DNA from: Myxococcales bacterium
GTDB lineage: Bacteria > Myxococcota_A > Bradymonadia > UBA7976 > UBA1532
DNA: 27,568 nt
NCBI GenBank assembly: GCA_020633555.1
Contig: JACKDL010000051.1
Coordinates: 1 to 27,568 of the forward strand
Reading direction: 5' to 3'
Part shown: piece after piece, positions 1 through 8,292 of the stretch
Numbering within the stretch: the stretch's first letter is position 1
How the letters are laid out: every line of letters begins with the position of its first letter
Position numbers and translations under genes: made by a program
The notes under the pieces: model-generated
Seen by the model: the letters and a program-made list of their open reading frames with translations, nothing else
What the model was told of the DNA's origin: nothing
Database searches by the model: none

Positions 1-702
1 CACGCCGAAGGTGAGCCCGCCCGACAGGAACGGGGTGCTGAAGCTCGAGAACACCATGGCCAGCGCGATGATGATCAGCACCTCGATGTAGATCAGGAAC
101 AGCGCCTGCAACACCTCGGTGGACAGGGTGCTGACGGTGAACACCATCCCGCCGACGGCCACCCCTGCGGCCAGCAGGCGGCGCAGGCGGTCGATGTGGA
201 CCGGCATGTCGCCGCGGGCGGTGGGGTCGAGCTGCCGGGCGCCCACGGCCTGCAGCACGAAGTCCAGGACCCACCAGCCCAGCAGGCCGGCCAGCAGCAC
301 CAGCACCGGCGTCAGCGCCTTGTCGATGCTGGCGAACAGCGCCGCCAGCACGGCGCCCATGATGCCGATCTGGATGGCCATGGTGCCCGCCAGCCCCGCG
401 TACTTCCCCAGGAGGAAGCTCGCCCGCGGGATGGGCTTGGGCATGATGGTGTAGACCGTCTTCCGCTCGATCTCTTTGTAGACCAGGTTCACGCCCACGA
501 AGATCGAGATCAGCACCGCGAAGGACGACGTGAGGAACAGCCCCACGTCCTTCATCAAGCGCACCTCCTCGTGCAGCGACGCCGAGCTGACCGCCAGGGT
601 CATCAGCAGCATGCCGATGGCGAACAGCACCAGGGCGAAGAACACCCGGTTGCGGATGGCCTCGCGGAACGTGTTCAGGGCGATGGCGATGATCTGGCTC
701 AC
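1..702 (-). CDS. ABC-2 type transporter permease, 3' end beyond window
   Basis: Membrane subunit of an ABC-2 exporter; it would pair with the ATPase just upstream to move an unknown substrate out of the cytoplasm. The 234 codons present begin at a GTG (700-702) and read SQIIAIALNTFREAIRNRVF, the usual amphipathic entry of this family. A first hydrophobic helix follows, then a second around VLISIFVGVNLVY. Next comes the cytoplasmic KEIERKTVYTIMPKPIPR stretch typical of ABC-2 permeases, then further helices. The GTG overlaps the ATPase stop by four bases (gtga, 699-702), so the two are translationally coupled. The frame is open to base 1, so the C-terminal part is missing from the window, not truncated in the genome as far as can be seen. 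The substrate is unknown. Confidence 0.85.
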   Translation of the reverse strand, partial: MSQIIAIALNTFREAIRNRVFFALVLFAIGMLLMTLAVSSASLHEEVRLMKDVGLFLTSSFAVLISIFVGVNLVYKEIERKTVYTIMPKPIPRASFLLGKYAGLAGTMAIQIGIMGAVLAALFASIDKALTPVLVLLAGLLGWWVLDFVLQAVGARQLDPTARGDMPVHIDRLRRLLAAGVAVGGMVFTVSTLSTEVLQALFLIYIEVLIIIALAMVFSSFSTPFLSGGLTFGV

Positions 703-1694
703 GGCGCCTCCTCGCGCCCGGCGGTCTCGACGAAGATCTCCTCGAGGGAGCGGCGGTGGGGCACCACGCTGATCAGGTTGCCGGCCTCGGCGGCCAGGGC
801 GGCCAGGAACGGCGCCACCGCGGACTCATCGGCCAGCATGAAGCTCTGACGGCCGGCGCCGGCGGGCTGCGCGGTCAGCGCGCGCTCAGCCAGGCGGGCC
901 ACCGCGGCGCCGTCGAGCCCGCGGGCCACCACCTCGACGTTGGCGGTGGGCGCGTCCATCAGCTCATCCAGGGGCCCCTCGGCGCGCACCCGCCCGTGGG
1001 TGACGATGGCCACCCGATCGCAGATGAGCTCCACGTCCTGCAGGATGTGGCTGGAGAAGAACACCGTCTTCCCCTTGGCCCGCAGGTCCGTGATGATGTC
1101 GCGCACGTCCTTGCGGCCCATGGGATCCAGGCCGCTCATGGGCTCGTCCAGCACCACCAGATCAGGGTCGTTGATCAGCGCCTGGGCCACGCCGATGCGC
1201 TGCACCATGCCCTTCGAGAACTTGCGGATGGGCCGGTTGATGGCGTGCTGCAGGCCCACCCGGTCGATCAGGGCCTCGGCCCGGCGCTTGCGCTCTCGGG
1301 CGGTCATGTTGAAGAGGCTGCCGTAGAAATCCAGGAATTCCAGGGGCTTGAGGTACTCGTAGAAGTAGGGGTGCTCGGGCAGGAAGCCCAGGCGCGCCCG
1401 GGCGGCCTTCGAGCCCAGCGGCTCGCCCAGCAGGGTACCGCCCCCCGAGGTGGGGTGGATGAGCCCCATGAGCATCTTGATGGTGGTGGTCTTGCCGGCG
1501 CCGTTCGGGCCCAGGAACCCGAAGGTCTGGCCCGGCGCCACCGTGAGGCTCAGCCCGCGGACCGCCTCGACGCGCTGGGCGATGCCCTTCAGGTTCCACC
1601 CGCGGGTGAGCCGGCGGACGCCGGGCACGGCGCCCAGGAAGCCCACATCGAAGGTCTTCACCAGGTCTTGGACCTGCAGCGCTGGGGCGCTCAT
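699..1694 (-). CDS. ABC transporter ATP-binding protein
   Basis: ATPase subunit of an ABC-2 exporter. The 331-residue protein has the full motor set: Walker A GPNGAGKTT (residues 62-70), an H/Q-loop region LPEHPYFYEYL (105-115), signature FSKGMVQR (159-166), Walker B VVLDEP (180-185) and a switch-histidine region FFSSHIL. An N-terminal insertion before Walker A and a C-terminal extension of about 90 residues after the nucleotide-binding fold are as in the drug/lipid/polysaccharide exporter ATPases of the CcmA/NatA type. Start ATG at 1692-1694; an 11-base inverted repeat (1698-1708) lies immediately upstream. It is followed by its permease with a 4-base overlap. The adjoining glycosylation cluster on the same strand makes export of a glycan or glycosylated product possible, but that is inference from position only. 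Confidence 0.93.
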   Translation of the reverse strand: MSAPALQVQDLVKTFDVGFLGAVPGVRRLTRGWNLKGIAQRVEAVRGLSLTVAPGQTFGFLGPNGAGKTTTIKMLMGLIHPTSGGGTLLGEPLGSKAARARLGFLPEHPYFYEYLKPLEFLDFYGSLFNMTARERKRRAEALIDRVGLQHAINRPIRKFSKGMVQRIGVAQALINDPDLVVLDEPMSGLDPMGRKDVRDIITDLRAKGKTVFFSSHILQDVELICDRVAIVTHGRVRAEGPLDELMDAPTANVEVVARGLDGAAVARLAERALTAQPAGAGRQSFMLADESAVAPFLAALAAEAGNLISVVPHRRSLEEIFVETAGREEAP

Positions 1695-1758
1695 CGCACT
1701 CGCCGAGTCGTTGACGGGGCGGGGGCCCGCACCGGGCCGACCGCCGGCGAATCTTGGG

Positions 1759-3489
1759 TCAACGCCCGCTGGGCTGCAAGCCCTGCGGCCCGAGGCGGGC
1801 CGCGAGATCAGCGATCATCGGATCGGGGCCCGCGAGGGCCTCGGCGCGTTGCAGGTGCCAGGCCGCCAGGGGCTGCTCGGGGGGCAGCCCCCGATCGAGC
1901 AGGTGCATGGCGTGCTCCACGTGGTGCAGCGCCACGGCCCGGCGGGTGTCCAGATCGGCGCCCGCGGGCGCATCGAAGGGCGCCCACGCGGCCTCGGGCG
2001 GGGCCACCGCGGCACCGCCCAGCGCCAAGGTGAGCCCGGCGGGCCCGAGCCGGGGCAGCAGCGGGCCCAGCCGGTGGCCCTCGACGCCCGGCTCGAAGCG
2101 GGCGGCGGGGGTGCCCAGGCCCGCCGGGAAGTCGGGCAGGCGGGCCGCCCACCGCGGCGCCTGGGTGGCCAGCCGCGCGGCGAACCACGGCCGGTTCACC
2201 TGCCCGCGGAAGACGATGGCCACGTCGGGGCGGGCGCCCTCCAGCGCCCGCAGGGCCCACGCCAGGAACGTGCTGCTGTAGTCGCTGGTCACCAGCGCGC
2301 CGCCCACCGGCGCCTCGTCCAGCAGCCCCCGGCCGTAGCTGCCCGCCCGGCGCGCCCCCTGGCGGCCGCCGGGGTCGTAGCCGGGCACCGAGGTCAACAG
2401 CAGCGCGGCGGGCAGCGCGGCGGCCAGCCCGCGCAGCGCTGGGCGCTCCAGGGCCTGCACGAGCGCCGCCAGGGCCGCCCAGCCCGCCACCAGCAGCGCC
2501 ACCACGCCTGCCGCGAAGTACCCCGACAGATCGGGGTTGAGCGGGTCGAAGGTGTAGAAGAACCGGGTGCCGAACATGCCTGCCGCCACCGCCAGCGCGC
2601 CCAGGAAGGCGGCCCGGTTCAGGCGCAGGGCGGGCAGCGCGCCGAAGGCCAGCAGCAGGGCCAGCAGCCCCAGCGCGGCCGTGCCGTATTGCTGGGCAAG
2701 GTACAGGGCCAGCCGCCCGGTGTTCTCGGCCAGGTCCACGTCGGCGCTGGTGGCGTTCTTCGCCCACTCCTGGGCGCTGACCGTGGCCCACAGGCCGGCC
2801 AGGTCGGTGGGACGGCCCCAGCCCACCTCGCCGCCCGCCGTGGCCCGCAGCACGACATAGGCGTAGGTGGCCAGCCCCAGCGCGCCGGCGGGGACGGCCC
2901 CCAGCACCGGCCGCAGGCGGCGCACACCGGCCGCCATGGCCAGCAGGGCGGCGGGCAGCAAGGCCGCCCCGATGAGGCTGTGGTTGGCCCCCGCCAGCCC
3001 GAACCCCAAGGCCACCGCCGGCAGCGCCCGGCCGTCGCCCCGGGCCACCGCCAGCAGGCCGCCCCCCAGCGCCACGCTCAGGGCGAGCTGCAGGGCGTAG
3101 ACCTCGGCCCGCACCCCTTGCAGCCAGATGCCGGGGAGCAGGGCGGGCACGAGGGCCAGGGCGGCCGCGCCCAGCCAAGGCAGCCCCGGCGCGACCGCCC
3201 GCGCCACCCGGTACAGCGCGGCGCAGGCCAGCGCCAGGCACAGCCCGCTGGCCAGGTTGGCGCGGAAGGCCGCGTCGCCCAGGGGCAGGGCCTGCTGCAC
3301 GCCGTGCGTGGTCAGCGCGTGCAGGGGGTGGCCGGGGGAGTGGCTGAGGCTCAGCCGCCGCGCCACCGCGGCGAACTCCGCCGTGTCGTGCCAGTGCACG
3401 GCCGGCATGGCGGCCCAGGCAAAGAAGGCGCCGGCGACCGCGAAGACCCCGGCGGCGCGGCCGGCCGGCTCGGGCGTCACTCCGGCCAT
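1759..3489 (-). CDS. DUF2723 (TMEM260-like) multi-pass membrane protein, paralogue 2
   Basis: Polytopic membrane protein of 576 residues in the DUF2723 family. The eukaryotic member of this family, TMEM260, is an O-mannosyltransferase of the GT-C type. The first external loop has HWHDTAEF (D35, E38), followed by HSPGHPLH (50-57), matching the family pattern of an Asp/Glu dyad and H-x-P-G-x-P-L. About ten hydrophobic segments fill residues 15-380, and a soluble tail contains GARPDVAIVFRGQ, the conserved RPDV element. The ATG (3487-3489) lies inside the end of the upstream paralogue; the two overlap by 13 bases. The natural donor is probably a polyprenyl-phosphate sugar; the acceptor is unknown. 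Family assignment is firm from the motifs; catalytic activity is inferred. Confidence 0.8.
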   Translation of the reverse strand: MAGVTPEPAGRAAGVFAVAGAFFAWAAMPAVHWHDTAEFAAVARRLSLSHSPGHPLHALTTHGVQQALPLGDAAFRANLASGLCLALACAALYRVARAVAPGLPWLGAAALALVPALLPGIWLQGVRAEVYALQLALSVALGGGLLAVARGDGRALPAVALGFGLAGANHSLIGAALLPAALLAMAAGVRRLRPVLGAVPAGALGLATYAYVVLRATAGGEVGWGRPTDLAGLWATVSAQEWAKNATSADVDLAENTGRLALYLAQQYGTAALGLLALLLAFGALPALRLNRAAFLGALAVAAGMFGTRFFYTFDPLNPDLSGYFAAGVVALLVAGWAALAALVQALERPALRGLAAALPAALLLTSVPGYDPGGRQGARRAGSYGRGLLDEAPVGGALVTSDYSSTFLAWALRALEGARPDVAIVFRGQVNRPWFAARLATQAPRWAARLPDFPAGLGTPAARFEPGVEGHRLGPLLPRLGPAGLTLALGGAAVAPPEAAWAPFDAPAGADLDTRRAVALHHVEHAMHLLDRGLPPEQPLAAWHLQRAEALAGPDPMIADLAARLGPQGLQPSGR

Positions 3490-5300
3490 CGGGTCCCCGT
3501 CAGCGCCTCGTAGAGCGCGCGGTTGTGGGCCGGATCACCGATCAGGGTGCCGGGGGCAGGGCTCGGCAGCGGGCGGGGCCCAAGGGCGGCCTGGCCGGCG
3601 GCGGCGTCGGCGACGGGCGGTGGGGTTTTCCCGGGTGGGGCCCCGGCGGCGAGGGCCGCGACGGCCTGCTCGGGCCGATCCAAGGCCCACGCCGCCTGGG
3701 CGCGGGCCAGCGCCAGCCCCGCGAGCACGTGCGGGGTGATCAGGTCGTGCCCCTCGCGGCGCCACAGGCGGCTGAGCAGGGCCGGCAGGGCCTCGGGGCG
3801 GTCGGCGGCGGGGTCGCAGGGGGCCAGCCGCAGCCCCCAGCCGTCCAGGCAGGCGGCCCGCCGCAGCCCGGCCGCCAGCCCCAGGTGCTCCACGCGGACG
3901 GGGCGCCCGGGCAGGGCCCGCAGCAGGCGGTCCAGCCGGGCCGCGGTGCTGGGGGCGGCCAGGGGGATCTTCGGCAGGGCGGGGTGGCGGGCGTACAGGT
4001 GGCGCCAGTACCAGCCCGACGCGGCGAAGCCCACGTTGATCAGCAGAAGGTCCGGGCGGGCGCCCTTCACCTCCTGCAGATACATCAGCGGGAACACCAG
4101 GTGGTCGCTCTCCACCAGCAGCACGCCGTCGGGGGGCGTGGCGTCCAGCCAGGCCTGGGCGAGCTGCTCGGCGCCTTGCAAGCCGCTGCGGTCCCGCTGC
4201 AGGGGCAGTGGGCGAGCGCCGGTGAGGCCCCCGGCGACCAGCGCAGCGGTCAGAAGCCCCAGCCCCATGCCGCGCCGAGCCCGTCCCGCCAGGCCGGCCA
4301 GCCCCACGGCCCCCAGCCACAGGGCCGGCAGGAAGTAGCCGTTGTAGTCCGGCACCTGGGGTTGGTAGCTGCCGTAGGTGAACGTGAAGGCCACCCCGGC
4401 GAAGACCAGCGCGCCGGGCAACCACAGGCGGCGGCGCAGCCGGGCGTCGGCCAGCCAGCCCAGGGCCCCCAACAGCACGGTGGGCGCCGAACCCTCGCCC
4501 AGCAGCCAGCCCAGCCACACCCCTCCGTGGGCGGGCACCCGGCCCCAGGCGGCGTGGGCGGTGTGGCCGTAATCGCGGCCGCGCAGGAAGTCCAGCCAGC
4601 CCTGGGCGGTGTCGAAGTCACCCCAGACGAAGCGGCTGGGATCGCTGTGGCTCAGGGCGATCTGAGCATAGGGCAGCAGCCCTGCGACGGCGCCCACGGC
4701 GGCCGCCAGGCCCGCGGCGAGCAGGCGTCTGGGCGCTCGGCGCAGCACCAGGGCGCCGTAGCCCCCCACCGCCAGGGCCGTGCCCACCGCGAAGATGGCG
4801 TTCAGGCAGGCCAGCAGGCCGACGCCCAGCCCCAGCCCCAGCCAGGCCCGTGGGCCGCGGTCGTCGTCCACCACCGCCAGCCCCGCCGCCACCGTCGTCA
4901 GGCTGAGCAACGCCGCGGGGGCGTAGAGTTCGATGCGGGTGGCCTGATCCCAGACAGGGGCCAGCACGCCCACGCACAGCAGGGCCAGCGCGCGTCCGGT
5001 GGCGCCCAGATCCGTCAGGCGCCGCAGCAGGGCGTCGCTGGGCACGGCGCAGAGCGCCGCGGCGAAGGCCGACAGCAGGTTCAGCCCAACCAGGCCGCCC
5101 AAGCCGTAGGCGGCTTGTGAGAGCCATGTGTACAGCGGCTGCCCGGGGGGGTGGCTCACGCCGCCCGCGCCCGCCACCAGCGCGAACTCACCGGTGTCGA
5201 ACCACATCAGGCCCCGGGCGGCGGTGGCGGCGTACCAGGCGCCCAGCAGCAGGGCGCTGATCCAACCGGCCCGGGCGTCGGCGAGGGCCCGGGCGGTCAC
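3477..5300 (-). CDS. DUF2723 (TMEM260-like) multi-pass membrane protein, paralogue 1
   Basis: 607-residue membrane protein of the same DUF2723 family as its downstream neighbour. It carries MWFDTGEF with D35 and E38 and SHPPGQPLY at 49-57, at exactly the same residue numbers as the paralogue. It has about ten or more hydrophobic helices up to residue 375 and then a soluble C-terminal domain. That domain contains a DGVLLVESDHLVF segment, YLQEVKGARPDLLLINVGF and WYWRHLYARHP, all typical of the family. The start is GTG at 5298-5300, overlapping the stop of the acyltransferase gene by four bases (gtga). Known family biology: TMEM260 glycosylates extracytoplasmic Ig-like IPT domains in animals. 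The bacterial substrate is unknown, and a role in glycan assembly is equally possible. Confidence 0.83.
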   Translation of the reverse strand: MTARALADARAGWISALLLGAWYAATAARGLMWFDTGEFALVAGAGGVSHPPGQPLYTWLSQAAYGLGGLVGLNLLSAFAAALCAVPSDALLRRLTDLGATGRALALLCVGVLAPVWDQATRIELYAPAALLSLTTVAAGLAVVDDDRGPRAWLGLGLGVGLLACLNAIFAVGTALAVGGYGALVLRRAPRRLLAAGLAAAVGAVAGLLPYAQIALSHSDPSRFVWGDFDTAQGWLDFLRGRDYGHTAHAAWGRVPAHGGVWLGWLLGEGSAPTVLLGALGWLADARLRRRLWLPGALVFAGVAFTFTYGSYQPQVPDYNGYFLPALWLGAVGLAGLAGRARRGMGLGLLTAALVAGGLTGARPLPLQRDRSGLQGAEQLAQAWLDATPPDGVLLVESDHLVFPLMYLQEVKGARPDLLLINVGFAASGWYWRHLYARHPALPKIPLAAPSTAARLDRLLRALPGRPVRVEHLGLAAGLRRAACLDGWGLRLAPCDPAADRPEALPALLSRLWRREGHDLITPHVLAGLALARAQAAWALDRPEQAVAALAAGAPPGKTPPPVADAAAGQAALGPRPLPSPAPGTLIGDPAHNRALYEALTGTRWPE

Positions 5301-5857
5301 TCGGGTCGATACCGCAGGATGCGGGCGGGGTTGCCAGCCACGACGGCGAAGTCGGGCACGTCCTTGGTGACCACCGCGCCGGCGCCCACCTGCACGCCGC
5401 GCCCCAGGGTCACCCCCGGCAACAGCAGGCTGCCGACGCCCAGGTCGCAGTCGTCGCCCACGACCACCGGGGCGAACTCCAGCGGCGAGTCCAGGATGGG
5501 CACCGCCCGCCCGGCCTCGCCGTGGAAGCTGGTGAGGATCTTGACGAAGGGCCCCACGCCCACCCGGTCGCCCACCGTGATCCCGCCGGCCGCGTGGAAG
5601 AAGCAGCCTTGGCCGATCCAGCAGTCGTCGCCGATGCGCAGGTCGTTCTTGTAGTAGCCCTTCAGCATGGCCTGGTGGCCCACGTAGACGTTCTGCCCCA
5701 GGTACACCCGCTCGGGGTGCCAGATCCGCACGCCTTCTTCGAAGACGGCGTGATCGCCCACGGCCGCGAGCTCTTCGGGCTGGAACCGGCCGTCACCGTG
5801 GGAGCGGAAGCGTCGCACGGCGCGGATGCTCGCAGGTTGCCCCCGGGGTGGCAACAC
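5297..5857 (-). CDS. Hexapeptide-repeat (left-handed beta-helix) acyltransferase
   Basis: 186-residue O-acyl (probably acetyl) transferase of the WbbJ/maltose acetyltransferase-like group. Repeated hexapeptides are seen in LRIGDDCWIGQGCFF, ITVGDRVGVGPFV, VVVGDDCDLGVGSLLLPGV and VTLGRGVQVGAGAVV. They are followed by the classic closing signature VPDFAVVAGNPARILRYR. The family acetylates sugars with acetyl-CoA, usually during O-antigen, capsule or other surface-glycan synthesis. I took the upstream GTG (5855-5857); the TTG at codon 2 or the in-frame GTG at codon 14 are alternatives, as no strong ribosome-binding site decides it. The start lies within a 6-base-armed inverted repeat that also forms the short divergent promoter region of the TMTC-like gene. 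It is coupled by overlap to the first DUF2723 gene. Confidence 0.88.
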   Translation of the reverse strand: MLPPRGQPASIRAVRRFRSHGDGRFQPEELAAVGDHAVFEEGVRIWHPERVYLGQNVYVGHQAMLKGYYKNDLRIGDDCWIGQGCFFHAAGGITVGDRVGVGPFVKILTSFHGEAGRAVPILDSPLEFAPVVVGDDCDLGVGSLLLPGVTLGRGVQVGAGAVVTKDVPDFAVVAGNPARILRYRPE

Positions 5858-5871
5858 CCCGCCGGGTCCCG

Positions 5872-5877
5872 TAGGCT
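5872..5877 (+). promoter_or_regulatory. Putative -10 element (TAGGCT) for the TMTC-like gene
   Basis: TAGGCT fits a TAnnnT -10 hexamer about 40 bases before the TTG start, with a poor -35 match (TGGCAA, 5849-5854) 17 bases upstream. The divergent gap is only 58 bases, so both directions must share it. Weak. Confidence 0.25.
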
Positions 5878-5915
5878 TTCGGCCGCTTTGCCCCAGTGCC
5901 CCACCGGAGCCTCCC

Positions 5916-7628
5916 TTGCTTCAGCGCCGCTCGGCCGGCCTCGTGCTGCTCGGCCTCATCACCCTGGTCTGGAGCCGCGCCCTGCTGGGCGGCTACGTCT
6001 GGGACGACCTGGACAACCTGCTGTACGGCGATCGGCTGCGCCACTGGTCGTCCCTGTACGAGGTCTTCCTGCACGACGCGATGTGGTCGGCGAACAAGGC
6101 CCAGGCCACCGTGGGCACCTACCGGCCGCTTGCCCTGGCCAGCTTCGTGCTGGACCTGAACGTGCTGGGCGACAGCCCCACCGGCCTGCACCTGACCAGC
6201 CTGCTGTACCACCTGGCCGCGAGCGCCACGCTCTACGCGCTCATGAGCCGCTGGGTGGACTGGCGGGCGGCCTTCGCGGTCACGCTGGTGTGGGCCGTGC
6301 ACCCCAACCACGCCGAGGCGGTGGCCTGGGTGAACGGGCGCTCCGAGGTCTTCGCCCTGCTGTTCGGCGGCCTGGCGGCGCTGGCGGTGTCCCGCCGGCA
6401 GGTGGGGCCCGGACACTCGGCGCTCGCTGGCCTGGGCCTGCTGTTCGCCCTGTTCGGCAAGGAGGCCGGCATGGTCTTCGTGCCCGTGGTGGTGTTCCTG
6501 GCCACCGAGGCCAGCGGGGCCGCCCAGGCGCGGGCCTGGTACCGGCGGCTGCACTGGCCCACGGCGCTGGCGGCCGGGGCGGCGGTGATGATCTATCTGG
6601 CCCTGCGCGCCCACGCGCTCGAGGGGGGCGCCGCCGCGGGCGTGGCCCTGAACTTCAAGACCCAGGCCCTGACGGCGGCGCCGGCGCTGCTGGGCAAGTG
6701 CACCCAGGCCATGCTGTGGCCCTATGAGATCTCGGTGAACCACCTGCGCCGCTGGCTGGTGAACGCCCACCCCGCCTGGTGGTACGGCGGCGCGGCGGCC
6801 ACCGTGGCGCAGCTCTCGGCGGCCCTGTGGCTGTGGCGGCGGGGGCAGCGGGTGGCCGCCTTCGGGTTCCTGTGGTGGCTGGGCAGCCTGATCCCCGTGC
6901 TGCTCATCGGCGTGCTGGGCTGGCCGGGCTTGCACCGCTGGTTCTACATGGGCAGCCCGGGCCTGTTCTGGGGCCTGGGCGGGCTGTTCCTCGAGCTGGG
7001 GCGGGGCCGCAACCTGCGGTCGGCGGGGGCGGGCGTGGCGGCCGTGGTGGCTTTGGGCTTCAGCCTGCAGGCCCAGCGGGCCATCCCCGTGTGGTGGAGC
7101 GGCGATCGCCTGTTCGGGGCCATGGTCGAGGAGCACCCGGATGTGTCCTTTGGCTACATCGGCCTGGGCGCCTGGCTGCTCGAACACCACCGCTACGACG
7201 AGGCCGAGAAGATTCTGCGGCAGTCCATCGCGCTGGACGTGGTGCGCAACGACGGCTTCTTCTTCCTGTCGCGGACCTTGGCGGCCAAGGGGGACTGCGC
7301 GGGGGCCGTCCAGGTGGTGCAGCAGCGCACCGTCACGCTCGACCCGAGCGTCGCCTGGGCCGCAGGCAAGTGCTACGCCGAGAAGCGTGGCGATCATGTC
7401 AACGCCCACCGCTACTTCAAGCTGTGCGAGACGAACTACACCGACTGCAGCGACGGCGTCGCCAAGGCAATCGAGGTGGGCGCGGTGCCCGATCCCAACG
7501 TGTTGGCCCCCGCGAGCGCGGCGCCCGCGGCCCTGCCCGAGGGCGAGGGAGGCGCTGACGGCGATGACGGTGACGAGGGCTGGGAAGAGGGGGCGGGGGG
7601 GGCGCCGACTGGCGATCCCCCGCAGTGA
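5916..7628 (+). CDS. TMTC-like membrane glycosyltransferase with C-terminal TPR region
   Basis: 570-residue polytopic membrane protein resembling the TMTC family, the cadherin-directed O-mannosyltransferases of animals, and its bacterial relatives. Evidence: YVWDDLDNLL with an Asp-Asp pair at residues 30-31 in the first external loop, GTYRPLALASFVLDLNVLG, LHLTSLLYHLAAS, and AVHPNHAEAVAWVNGRSEV, all hallmark blocks of this fold. About ten membrane helices run to roughly residue 390. Then comes a TPR-like region (about 409-520; YIGLGAWLLEHHRYDEAEKI is one helix pair), and an acidic, low-complexity tail. Start choice: TTG at 5916-5918 has a GGAG six bases upstream and begins directly at the first helix; the frame is open further upstream but that part is proline-rich. 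It diverges from the acyltransferase/DUF2723 cluster. Confidence 0.78.
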   Translation: MLQRRSAGLVLLGLITLVWSRALLGGYVWDDLDNLLYGDRLRHWSSLYEVFLHDAMWSANKAQATVGTYRPLALASFVLDLNVLGDSPTGLHLTSLLYHLAASATLYALMSRWVDWRAAFAVTLVWAVHPNHAEAVAWVNGRSEVFALLFGGLAALAVSRRQVGPGHSALAGLGLLFALFGKEAGMVFVPVVVFLATEASGAAQARAWYRRLHWPTALAAGAAVMIYLALRAHALEGGAAAGVALNFKTQALTAAPALLGKCTQAMLWPYEISVNHLRRWLVNAHPAWWYGGAAATVAQLSAALWLWRRGQRVAAFGFLWWLGSLIPVLLIGVLGWPGLHRWFYMGSPGLFWGLGGLFLELGRGRNLRSAGAGVAAVVALGFSLQAQRAIPVWWSGDRLFGAMVEEHPDVSFGYIGLGAWLLEHHRYDEAEKILRQSIALDVVRNDGFFFLSRTLAAKGDCAGAVQVVQQRTVTLDPSVAWAAGKCYAEKRGDHVNAHRYFKLCETNYTDCSDGVAKAIEVGAVPDPNVLAPASAAPAALPEGEGGADGDDGDEGWEEGAGGAPTGDPPQ

Positions 7629-7665
7629 GCAGGGGCGGTCGTCGGCCGCCGGGGCGTGGGCCGGC

Positions 7666-8082
7666 TCAGCCGGCGTTCAGCACGTCCTTGAAGGCGCGGA
7701 GGAGGTCGTAGGCGCTCAGGAGGCCCACGACATTGCCATGGTCGTCCACCACGGGCAGGGCGCCGAAGCCCTTGCCCAGGAACTCGTTCAGCGCGGCCCG
7801 GATGTCGTCGTTGGCGTGCACGGTGTGGGGGTTGCCGCTCATGGCCTGCTGCACGGTGTGCGCGTCGTCGATGGCGTAGACGTCGACCTTGTCCGGGTTC
7901 GTGTCCACGAAGTCGGGCCGCCGGATGTCGCGATCGGTGATGATCCCGGCCAGCTTGCCATCGTCGCCGAGCACGGGCATGTGGCGGATGAGCCGCTCGT
8001 GCATGCGCTCGTGCGTCTGACGCAGGCCGTCTCGCAGATTTGCGGTGACGACGTCCTTGGTCATGTAATCGCTGACTTTCAT
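7666..8082 (-). CDS. Tandem CBS-domain protein
   Basis: 138-residue cytoplasmic protein made of two CBS motifs and little else. The first motif starts at KVSDYMTKDVVTANLRDGL and contains MPVLGDDGKLAGIITDRDI; the second runs through NPHTVHANDDI to LPVVDDHGNVVGLLSAYDLL. Paired CBS motifs (a Bateman module) typically bind adenosine nucleotides such as AMP, ATP or NAD and act as energy or redox sensors. The ATG at 8080-8082 is chosen because GGAGGA stands just upstream (8087-8092 on the complement); the frame stays open further but is not CBS-like. Convergent with the TMTC-like gene and divergent from the YbjN-like gene. Stand-alone CBS proteins have no predictable partner. Confidence 0.92.
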   Translation of the reverse strand: MKVSDYMTKDVVTANLRDGLRQTHERMHERLIRHMPVLGDDGKLAGIITDRDIRRPDFVDTNPDKVDVYAIDDAHTVQQAMSGNPHTVHANDDIRAALNEFLGKGFGALPVVDDHGNVVGLLSAYDLLRAFKDVLNAG

Positions 8083-8292
8083 CGGTCCTCCTTGCCGATC
8101 TCGGCCCCGGGGGGCGGCCGTTTGCAGTGACCGCCCCCACCTTCGGGCGATCCGGTGTCGGGCTTGAAACCGGTGTCCTTTACGGGGCCCCGCCGACCCG
8201 ATCAACCCCGACGTCGCGCGCGGGCTTCAATCCGTGCCCCGGGGGGTGTAGCGTGCCAGCACTCGAGCACCGCGAACCCATGGAGGCGACAC
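8083..8292. other. 210-base divergent intergenic region
   Basis: It separates the CBS gene from the YbjN-like gene. It must hold both promoters, but I see no convincing -35/-10 pair. It has a GTGTAGCGT stretch about 45 bases before the plus-strand start, and two imperfect copies of a gggctt-(g/c)aa(a/t)cc-type word. No gene or RNA is recognisable. Confidence 0.5.

Noticed and set aside
1450..3513. Long plus-strand frame over the second DUF2723 gene (687 codons)
   Set aside because: It is Gln/Gly/Arg-rich noise opposite a membrane protein with recognisable motifs.
7629..7680. GC hairpin gccgg-ctcag-ccggc between the TMTC-like and CBS genes as a terminator
   Set aside because: The stem has only five base pairs, it reaches into the CBS coding end, and there is no T-run.
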